From: Prevotellaceae bacterium
GTDB taxonomy: Bacteria > Bacteroidota > Bacteroidia > Bacteroidales > Bacteroidaceae
Direction: 5' to 3'
Length of the DNA stretch: 12,192 nt
Assembly (NCBI GenBank): GCA_022508635.1
Contig: JAFLUV010000033.1
Coordinates: 1-12,192, forward strand
The translations under genes and the position numbers were made by a program. The notes below the pieces were generated by a model. That model was not told the origin of the DNA, did no database searches, and saw nothing but the letters and a program-made list of their open reading frames with translations. Shown here piece by piece: positions 5,870 through 12,192 of the stretch. How positions within the stretch are numbered: the stretch's first letter is position 1; each line of letters begins with the position of its first letter.

Positions 5870-7525
5870 ATGAAAGAAAGCAAAATGACTCCCGACTTTA
5901 TCTTTGAAAGTAGTTGGGAGGTTTGTAATAAGGTGGGCGGCATTTATACAGTATTGTCCACGCGCGCTAAGACACTGCAAGAGCAGTTCCCCGACAAATT
6001 GGTGTTCATAGGGCCTGACTTATGGAACGGGAAAGAAAATCCCCTTTTCTTGGAGGATGTAAAGTTGTGGAAGCTTTGGGTAAAGAAAGCGGCAGAGGCA
6101 GGGCTTCACGTTCGTGTCGGACGCTGGAATATCCCTGGACAGCCTTACGTTGTGCTGGTTGACTTCCAGCCATACTTTGAGAGGAAGAATGAGTTGTATG
6201 GAGCAGCGTGGAATGACTTCGGCGTGGACAGCTTGCATGCCTATGGCGACTATGATGAGTCCAGTATGTTCAGCTATGCTGCTGCCCTTGTAGTGGAAAG
6301 CTTCTACCGGACAAAACTCAGCAGCAAAAAGAAAGTTGTCTATCAGGCTCACGAATGGATGACGGCTCTCGGTGCCCTCTATATCCGCAAAAACGTGCCC
6401 GAGGTTGCCACTATTTTTACCACTCATGCCACAAGTATTGGGCGTAGTATCGCCGGCAATGGAAAGCCTCTCTACGAGTACCTTTGGGCATACAATGGCA
6501 CACAGATGGCAGGCGAACTCAACATGGAAGCTAAACATAGCGTGGAGCGGCAGGCAGCACACAATGTAGATTGCTTTACTACGGTGAGTGACGTGACTGG
6601 CCGCGAATGTGCAGAATTGCTCGACAAACCTTGCGACGTGATTCTCCCCAATGGCTTCGAGGCAGATTTTGTCCCCGTAGGAGTTGCTTTCAACAAACGT
6701 CGCAGCGAGGCACGTGCCAAGATATTGCAAGTTGCAAATGCGCTGACAGGTGTGGAGTTCTCCGACGATACACTTGTCGTTGCTACCAGCGGACGCTATG
6801 AATACCGTAACAAGGGCATCGATATCTTTTTAGAGGCTGCCTATCGCACTCTCTATAACAATGACTTGGAACGTCCTGTACTGATGCTTATACAGGTGCC
6901 TGCCTGGGTAGAAAGTCCCCGTACCGATCTGCAAGAGCGCCTTGCAATGGGCGGTATGTACGATACCGCTCTGCCCAATCCCGTCATCACCCATAACTTG
7001 CACGAAGCCTGGAACGACCCTGTGCTCAACTTCCTTCAATCGCATGGCATGAGGAACGATGCAGACAGTCGCGTCAAAGTCATTTTCGTGCCTTGCTATT
7101 TGGATGGTAATGATGGCATTTTCCAGAAACCATACTATGATTTGCTTATCGGCGATGATTTGACTGCATATCCTTCTTATTACGAGCCTTGGGGCTACAC
7201 TCCGCTCGAGGCCATTGCATTCCATGTGCCTTGCGTCACCACCTCACTCAGCGGCTTTGGTGCATGGGCTAATGCTACCATTGGTCGCGACTGTAAGATA
7301 GAGGATGGTGTGGAAGTCATATCACGCAACGATTATAATGCATTGGAAATAGCCGAACAACTTAGCAACGTTATTGTACACTATGCAACCCTTGATAAAA
7401 AGGATGTGGACAAAGCACGTCGTAATGCAGCAAAGTTGGCGGAAAAGGCGTTGTGGAAGCATTTTATTACCAGCTATTATGATGCCTACGATGTGGCACT
7501 GCGCCATGCAAAGGAACGACAATAA
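5870..7525 (+). CDS. Glycogen synthase, eukaryotic-type GT3 family
   Basis: This enzyme of about 551 residues transfers glucose from a nucleotide sugar to the non-reducing end of glycogen in the cytoplasm. It resembles animal and fungal glycogen synthase (GT3), not the usual bacterial GlgA (GT5). The N-terminal SSWEVCNKVGGIYTVLS forms the sugar-nucleotide loop, and VYQAHEWM and TTHATSIGR (H186) follow. The C-terminal domain carries the GT3 Ex7E motif in YYEPWGYTPLEA (E439 and E447). The length suits the catalytic core without the regulatory tails of eukaryotic enzymes. The frame is open back to 5693, but the -7 box lies inside that stretch, so the start is ATG 5870 (MKESKMT) or ATG 5885 (MTPDF). 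The phosphorylase gene follows 51 bases later, forming a synthesis/degradation pair. Whether UDP- or ADP-glucose is the donor cannot be read here. Confidence 0.93.
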   Translation: MKESKMTPDFIFESSWEVCNKVGGIYTVLSTRAKTLQEQFPDKLVFIGPDLWNGKENPLFLEDVKLWKLWVKKAAEAGLHVRVGRWNIPGQPYVVLVDFQPYFERKNELYGAAWNDFGVDSLHAYGDYDESSMFSYAAALVVESFYRTKLSSKKKVVYQAHEWMTALGALYIRKNVPEVATIFTTHATSIGRSIAGNGKPLYEYLWAYNGTQMAGELNMEAKHSVERQAAHNVDCFTTVSDVTGRECAELLDKPCDVILPNGFEADFVPVGVAFNKRRSEARAKILQVANALTGVEFSDDTLVVATSGRYEYRNKGIDIFLEAAYRTLYNNDLERPVLMLIQVPAWVESPRTDLQERLAMGGMYDTALPNPVITHNLHEAWNDPVLNFLQSHGMRNDADSRVKVIFVPCYLDGNDGIFQKPYYDLLIGDDLTAYPSYYEPWGYTPLEAIAFHVPCVTTSLSGFGAWANATIGRDCKIEDGVEVISRNDYNALEIAEQLSNVIVHYATLDKKDVDKARRNAAKLAEKALWKHFITSYYDAYDVALRHAKERQ

Positions 7526-7576
7526 CAACAAGACACATTATAATATATTATATACTGATAGTAATTTTGAGAGATC

Positions 7577-10141
7577 ATGAAGATTAAAGCATGTAACGCA
7601 AACCATCCTTGCTGGAAGCCGGAAACCGTTAAAATCAACGTTCCCGCAGAGCTCAGCAAACTCGAAGAACTTGCCCGCAACATGTGGTGGGCATGGAACC
7701 ACGATGCACGCAGCCTCTTCCGTAGCCTTGACGAAAGGCTTTTCGAGGAGTGCGGCCAGAACCCTGTTCTTTTGCTGGAACGTCTCAGCTACGAGCAGAT
7801 GGAGAAACTTGCCAAAGATAAGGCTGTCATCAAGAAGATGGACGACGTCTACAAGCAGTTCCGTACATACATGGACGTGGAGCCTGACAGGAAGCGTGCC
7901 AGTGTGGCTTATCTCTGCATGGAGTATGGTCTGAATCAGGTGCTGAAGATATACAGCGGTGGTCTGGGTATCTTGGCTGGCGATTACCTCAAAGAGGCGA
8001 GCGACTCTAATGTGGACATGTGTGCCATAGGCTTCCTTTACCGCTATGGCTATTTTACGCAGACACTGAGCATGGACGGTCAGCAGATAGCAAACTACGA
8101 AGCTCAGAACTTTGGTTCGTTGCCCATCGAGCAACAGATGAACGTAGACGGCACACCGATGGTTGTTGACGTGCCTTATATGGATTACCATGTCTATGCC
8201 TATGTATGGCGTGTTAATGTGGGTCGTATCAAGCTCTATCTGCTTGATACCGATAACGACATGAACTCAGAGTTTGATCGTAGCATCACTCATGCCCTTT
8301 ATGGCGGCGACTGGGAGAACCGTCTGAAGCAGGAAATCCTGCTTGGCATAGGCGGTGTTTTGACGCTTCAGAAACTGGGCATCAAAAAGGATGTCTACCA
8401 TTGCAACGAGGGGCATGCTGCTCTTTGCAACGTGCAGCGTCTGGTGGATTATGTGCGTAGCGGCATGAGCTTCACGCAGGCTCTCGAACTGGTGCGTGCT
8501 TCTTCACTTTATACCGTACACACTCCGGTGCCTGCAGGTCATGACTACTTCGACGAAGCCCTTTTTGGCAAGTACATGAGCGGTTATCCTCAGATGCTTG
8601 GCATCAGCTGGGACGAGTTTATCGGCATGGGACGTATGAATCCCGATGATAAAGGCGAACGTTTTTGTATGTCTACTTTTGCCTGCAATACATCCCAGGA
8701 AGTTAACGGCGTAAGCTGGCTTCACGGTGAGGTCAGCAAAAATATGTTTGCTGGCATTTGGAATGGTTATTATCCCGAGGAGAGCCATGTGGGCTACGTC
8801 ACCAATGGTGTGCACTTCCCCACATGGTGTGCCAACGAATGGCGCAAACTCTATGCTAAGCATTTCGATTCCAGACATCTGAGTGATCAGAGCAACCAGC
8901 ATATCTGGGAAGCTATCTACAACGTCAGCGACGAAGAGGTATGGAAGACACGCATGGCACTGAAGACGAAGCTCGTTGACTATATCCGCGAACAGTTCCG
9001 TGATAGTTGGCTTAAGAATCAGGGTGATCCAAGTCGTGTTGTGTCTCTCATGGAGAAGATCAATCCCAATGCCCTGCTCATTGGCTTTGGCCGTCGCTTT
9101 GCCACTTACAAGCGTGCACATCTGCTCTTCACTGACTTGGAGCGTCTTTCCAAGATCGTCAACAATCCCAATTATCCCGTTCAGTTCTTGTACACAGGTA
9201 AGGCACATCCAGCCGACGGTGCCGGCCAGGGGCTCATTAAGCGTATCTACGAGATTAGCCAGCGTCCTGAGTTCCTGGGTAAAATTATCTTCTTGGAGAA
9301 TTATGACATGCAGTTGGCACGCCGCCTTGTGAGTGGTGTGGATATATGGATGAATACTCCGACACGTCCTCTCGAGGCCAGTGGTACCAGTGGCGAGAAA
9401 GCATTGATGAATGGTGTTGTCAATCTTTCCGTACTTGACGGTTGGTGGCTGGAAGGCTATCGCGTAGGAGCAGGATGGGCACTTACAGAGAAGCGTACCT
9501 ATCAGAACCAAGAATTCCAGGATCAGCTTGATGCAGCAACCATCTATTCGTTACTTGAGAATGAGATAATGCCTCTCTATTACGCTCGCAATGCAGAGGG
9601 CTTCAGTAGCGGTTGGGTGAAGGTTATCAAGAACAGCATTGCCCAGATAGCTCCTCACTACACCATGAAGCGTCAGCTTGACGACTACTACAGCAAGTTC
9701 TACAACAAACTGCGTGACCGTTCTGCTCTCCTACATGCCGACGACAACAAGCTTGCTAAGGAAATTGCTCTTTGGAAGGAAACCGTTGCAGAGCGTTGGG
9801 ATGACATAAAGATTGTCAGCGTCAACAAAGAGGAAGACCTTGCAAATGGTATTATCGAAGCAGGCCGGAAATACAACATTGAGATTGTTGTGGATGAGGC
9901 AGGCTTGGACGATGCCATCGGCATAGAACTTGTGACACTCTTTACGGACAAGGATGGTAAGGATCATATCTACCACATCGACCCCTTCACGATGACTAAG
10001 CGTGACGGTAACCAGTATACTTTCAACGCTACTCATTGCCTTGACAATGCAGGAAGCTTTAAGGTCTGCTACCGCATGTTCCCGAAGAACGAGAACCTGC
10101 CTCACCGTCAGGACTTCTGCTACGTGAAGTGGTTCCTCTAA
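7577..10141 (+). CDS. glgP: Alpha-glucan (glycogen) phosphorylase, GT35
   Basis: This 854-residue cytoplasmic enzyme cleaves alpha-1,4-glucan with phosphate to yield glucose-1-phosphate. It begins with the extra N-terminal domain of the short alpha-glucan phosphorylase subfamily (LARNMWWAWNHDA, about 32-44). The catalytic core follows, with CMEYGLNQVLKIYSGGLGILAGD, HCNEGHAAL, YVTNGVHFPTW and GFGRRFATYKRA. The pyridoxal-phosphate block is EASGTSGEKALMNG, with K608 as the likely Schiff-base lysine, so the active site looks complete. A weak GAGA sequence lies just before the ATG. It follows glycogen synthase by 51 bases with no terminator. Its last codons overlap the start of the MATE gene by 13 bases, which implies coupled translation. 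About 130 C-terminal residues beyond the core are rich in charged and beta segments, and I do not recognise a separate domain in them. Confidence 0.95.
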   Translation: MKIKACNANHPCWKPETVKINVPAELSKLEELARNMWWAWNHDARSLFRSLDERLFEECGQNPVLLLERLSYEQMEKLAKDKAVIKKMDDVYKQFRTYMDVEPDRKRASVAYLCMEYGLNQVLKIYSGGLGILAGDYLKEASDSNVDMCAIGFLYRYGYFTQTLSMDGQQIANYEAQNFGSLPIEQQMNVDGTPMVVDVPYMDYHVYAYVWRVNVGRIKLYLLDTDNDMNSEFDRSITHALYGGDWENRLKQEILLGIGGVLTLQKLGIKKDVYHCNEGHAALCNVQRLVDYVRSGMSFTQALELVRASSLYTVHTPVPAGHDYFDEALFGKYMSGYPQMLGISWDEFIGMGRMNPDDKGERFCMSTFACNTSQEVNGVSWLHGEVSKNMFAGIWNGYYPEESHVGYVTNGVHFPTWCANEWRKLYAKHFDSRHLSDQSNQHIWEAIYNVSDEEVWKTRMALKTKLVDYIREQFRDSWLKNQGDPSRVVSLMEKINPNALLIGFGRRFATYKRAHLLFTDLERLSKIVNNPNYPVQFLYTGKAHPADGAGQGLIKRIYEISQRPEFLGKIIFLENYDMQLARRLVSGVDIWMNTPTRPLEASGTSGEKALMNGVVNLSVLDGWWLEGYRVGAGWALTEKRTYQNQEFQDQLDAATIYSLLENEIMPLYYARNAEGFSSGWVKVIKNSIAQIAPHYTMKRQLDDYYSKFYNKLRDRSALLHADDNKLAKEIALWKETVAERWDDIKIVSVNKEEDLANGIIEAGRKYNIEIVVDEAGLDDAIGIELVTLFTDKDGKDHIYHIDPFTMTKRDGNQYTFNATHCLDNAGSFKVCYRMFPKNENLPHRQDFCYVKWFL

Positions 10142-11457
10142 GAGCTTACAAAAGACACTACGTCGACCTTCTGCGTATCGGCGTGCCTATCATGATGGGG
10201 CAGATGAGCACTATCCTGATGGGTTTCGCCGATACGCTCATGGTTGGACGTTACGGAACAAGCGAGCTGGCAGCTGCCGGTTTCGTAAATAATGTTTTCG
10301 GACTGCTCATCATCGGAGGCATGGGGTTTTCCTATGGACTGACTCCCGTGGTGGGTGCTTTGATGGGAGAGGGCAGGGAGCATGCCGTGGCGGGCAAGTT
10401 GAAGAACGGCTTGCTGTCTTGTTGCATGGTAGGTCTGCTGCTGATGTCTTTGGCGTGCATCTTGTTGGTTGCGTTGCCCTGGCTTGGTCTTCCGGAGGAT
10501 CTGTTGCCGTTGATGCGGCCTTATCTGTTTGTCCTGTTGCTGAGCCTGTTGCCACAGATGGCATTCAATGCTTACAAACAGTTCAGCGATGCTATTCAAG
10601 ACACGACTACTCCCATGTGGATTATGCTTGTCTCCAATGTATTTAATGTCGTTGGCAACGTCTTGCTTATCTTCGGTCTTTGTGGTTTCCCCGAGATGGG
10701 CTTGTTGGGTGCAGGTCTTTCTACGTTGATGAGTCGGCTGGTTCAGCTGGCTCTTATGATGGGAGTATTTCACCTGACGAGGCGTTACAAATTCTATCCG
10801 GAGGATTTCTCCAGTTCTTCCCTTTCCTTTACAGACCAAAAAGAATTACACCGCTTGGGGTGGCCCGTGGCGTTGCAGATGGGGATGGAGGCTGCTTCGT
10901 TCAGCTTCAGTGCCGTCTATGTGGGATGGCTGGGGGCTATGGCTTTGGCGGCGCACCAGGTGATGATTATCATCAGCCAGTTCTTTTTCATGCTTTACTA
11001 TGGGATGTCGGCTGCCGTTGCTGTCAGGGTGAGCTTTTACCGTGGAGAGGGTGAGCTGGGACAGACGCGGCAGGTTGCTTTTGCCGGGCTTCATTTGTGC
11101 TGGTTCATAGCGCTCTGTTTGGGTGTGCCTTTGTTTTTACTACGCGATGTGGCAGGGATGCTCTTTACCGGCGATGCTGAAGTCGTTGGCCTCGTGGCAG
11201 CGATAACTATACCATTCCTCATTTTCCAGTTTGGTGATTCTTTGCAGTGTACATACGCTAATGCTCTGCGGGGCATGGCGCGCGTGAAGGCAATGGTCTG
11301 GATTGCTTTCATTGCCTATATTCTTATCTCGCTGCCGCTTGGCTATGTTTTCGGCTTTGTCTGCGGATGGGGACTTGTCGGTATCTGGATGGCATTCCCT
11401 TTCGGCTTGACCAGTGCCGGCTTGTTGTATTATAAGGAGTTTAGGAGATGGAATTGA
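10129..11457 (+). CDS. MATE-family multidrug/cation efflux transporter
   Basis: This inner-membrane protein of about 442 residues is mostly hydrophobic, with a pattern consistent with twelve transmembrane helices in two repeated halves. The first half opens with LRIGVPIMMGQMSTILMGFADTLMVG, and the second near LHRLGWPVALQMGMEAASFSFSAVYVG, both typical of MATE (NorM-like) antiporters that expel drugs or metabolites against Na+ or H+. The substrate cannot be told. The only early start is GTG at 10129, inside the last codons of glgP (13-base overlap); the next in-frame ATG codons (10192 and 10195) fall in the first helix and would cut it. The gene ends 10 bases into trmO. Its place behind the glycogen genes looks like operon sharing, not a functional link. 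Confidence 0.9.
   Translation: MVPLRAYKRHYVDLLRIGVPIMMGQMSTILMGFADTLMVGRYGTSELAAAGFVNNVFGLLIIGGMGFSYGLTPVVGALMGEGREHAVAGKLKNGLLSCCMVGLLLMSLACILLVALPWLGLPEDLLPLMRPYLFVLLLSLLPQMAFNAYKQFSDAIQDTTTPMWIMLVSNVFNVVGNVLLIFGLCGFPEMGLLGAGLSTLMSRLVQLALMMGVFHLTRRYKFYPEDFSSSSLSFTDQKELHRLGWPVALQMGMEAASFSFSAVYVGWLGAMALAAHQVMIIISQFFFMLYYGMSAAVAVRVSFYRGEGELGQTRQVAFAGLHLCWFIALCLGVPLFLLRDVAGMLFTGDAEVVGLVAAITIPFLIFQFGDSLQCTYANALRGMARVKAMVWIAFIAYILISLPLGYVFGFVCGWGLVGIWMAFPFGLTSAGLLYYKEFRRWN
11434..11439 (+). promoter_or_regulatory. Shine-Dalgarno site for trmO
   Basis: AAGGAG lies 8 bases before the trmO ATG at 11448, inside the last codons of the MATE gene. A second AGGAG abuts the ATG directly. Such a strong site is uncommon in this order and supports the overlapping start. 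Confidence 0.6.
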
Positions 11458-12137
11458 CTCCCATTGCTCACATAGAGACTGATTTCCTTACAAAGTTCGG
11501 CATACCGCGCCAGAGTGGACTGGTCAAGGGCTTGAGGGGCAGGGTTATTTTCGAGAAGGAGTATCGCGACCCGGAGGCGTTGCGCGGGCTGGAGGGTTTC
11601 AGCCATATCTGGCTTCTCTGGGATTTTAGCGAGGCGCGGCGTGAGGGCGGCAAGTGGCAGCCTACGGTGCGTCCGCCACGTTTGGGTGGCAATCGTCGTA
11701 TGGGTGTGTGGGCAACTCGCAGTCCTTTCCGTCCCAACAACATTGGTCTTTCTTCGGTACGTATTACTGCCATCCGGCTGCATACGCCTGACGGACCGGT
11801 GATAGAGGTGGAGGGAGCTGACATGATGAACGGTACGCCTATTTTTGACATAAAACCCTATCTGCCTTTCACTGATTGCCGTCCCGATGCTACGGGCGGC
11901 TTTGCCGAAGAGAAGAATCGGGTTACGGAACCGCTCAGGGTCAATCTTTCTGATGAATTGCAGGCAGCGTTCGATGAAGGGCGACTGGAAGCGCTTCGCG
12001 GTATTCTCAGTGCAGACCCGCGTCCGCACTATCATTCCGATGCCAGCCGTGTCTATGCGTTGGAATTTGCCGGCAAGGAGGTGAAGTTTCGTGTGGCGGG
12101 CAATGAAGTGCAGGCTTGGATCTCAGGCGCTTGTTAA
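11448..12137 (+). CDS. trmO: tRNA (N6-threonylcarbamoyladenosine-37) N6-methyltransferase TrmO
   Basis: This 229-residue SAM-dependent enzyme of the TsaA/YaeB (UPF0066) family methylates t6A at position 37 of certain threonine tRNAs, fine-tuning ACY codon reading. The N-terminal beta-barrel SAM domain carries GLEGFSHIWLLWDF (47-60), ATRSPFRPNNIGLSS (89-103) and GADMMNGTPIFDIKPYLPFTD (123-143). The C-terminal domain carries DPRPHYH (190-196), which is also family-typical. The length is close to that of the E. coli enzyme. The ATG overlaps the MATE stop by 10 bases and has an AAGGAG site 8 bases upstream, so translation is probably coupled to the transporter. It is a housekeeping gene, and nothing suggests a role in glycogen metabolism. 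The final 55 bases of the window hold no supported gene. Confidence 0.95.
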   Translation: MELTPIAHIETDFLTKFGIPRQSGLVKGLRGRVIFEKEYRDPEALRGLEGFSHIWLLWDFSEARREGGKWQPTVRPPRLGGNRRMGVWATRSPFRPNNIGLSSVRITAIRLHTPDGPVIEVEGADMMNGTPIFDIKPYLPFTDCRPDATGGFAEEKNRVTEPLRVNLSDELQAAFDEGRLEALRGILSADPRPHYHSDASRVYALEFAGKEVKFRVAGNEVQAWISGAC

Positions 12138-12192
12138 ACGTATAGCAGAAGCAAACGATACACATAAACCGGACAAACGATGCGGATGGCCT

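Noticed and set aside
7562..7569. TAATTTTG resembling a -7 box before glgP
   Set aside because: It is only 7 bases from the ATG with no TTTG at -33, leaving no room for a leader; the AT-rich gap makes a chance match likely.
10138..10839. Minus-strand open frame of 233 codons inside the MATE gene
   Set aside because: It is antisense to a clear transporter, and its Q/H-rich, low-complexity translation is typical of a shadow of hydrophobic codons.
12180..12192. ATG near the right edge that could open the next gene
   Set aside because: Only four codons are visible after a 42-base gap, so neither the frame nor a product can be supported.

Overview
This window looks like chromosomal DNA of a gut-type member of the Bacteroidales (Bacteroides/Prevotella-like). 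The reasons are the TAnnTTTG -7 promoter elements in front of transcription units, weak Shine-Dalgarno signals at most starts, Tat-type lipoprotein signals on sugar-metabolism proteins, a eukaryotic-type (GT3) glycogen synthase paired with a GT35 phosphorylase, and an MNT/HEPN pair of the kind common in this order. No tRNA, rRNA, CRISPR array, transposase or integrase gene is visible.

The window has two divergent halves that start from a shared intergenic region at 5683-5869. To the left, on the minus strand, runs a probable five-gene operon: a small secreted protein (5682-5260); a tetraheme NapC/NirT-type cytochrome fused to a formylglycine-generating-enzyme-like (SUMF1) domain (5201-3687); a Tat-exported lipoprotein of the Gfo/Idh/MocA oxidoreductase family (3635-2295); a Tat-type lipoprotein TIM-barrel sugar isomerase/epimerase-like protein (2220-1315); and a conserved protein of unknown function (1296-823). 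Two hairpins close this operon. Beyond them, with its own near-perfect Bacteroidales promoter, lies a nucleotidyltransferase (MNT) and HEPN toxin-antitoxin-like pair (637-78). Its HEPN half appears to have lost about 50 residues through an in-frame internal deletion. The left edge carries three copies of a 23-bp tandem repeat.

To the right, on the plus strand, runs glycogen synthase (5870-7525), alpha-glucan phosphorylase glgP (7577-10141), a MATE-family efflux transporter (10129-11457) and the tRNA t6A37 methyltransferase trmO (11448-12137). The last three overlap end to start, so they are probably co-transcribed and translationally coupled. The first two form a storage-polysaccharide module: one polymerises glucose from a nucleotide sugar, the other releases glucose-1-phosphate. 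MATE and trmO look like passengers in the same transcript.

The least ordinary part is the minus-strand operon. It puts an exported nicotinamide-cofactor-type sugar oxidoreductase and an exported isomerase-like protein beside a membrane-anchored quinol-linked-type multiheme cytochrome that carries a SUMF1 fold without the FGE cysteine pair. A cell-envelope sugar redox system is a plausible reading, but this is an inference from gene content alone. A 23-bp tandem duplication has also rewritten the C-terminus of the first gene of this operon.
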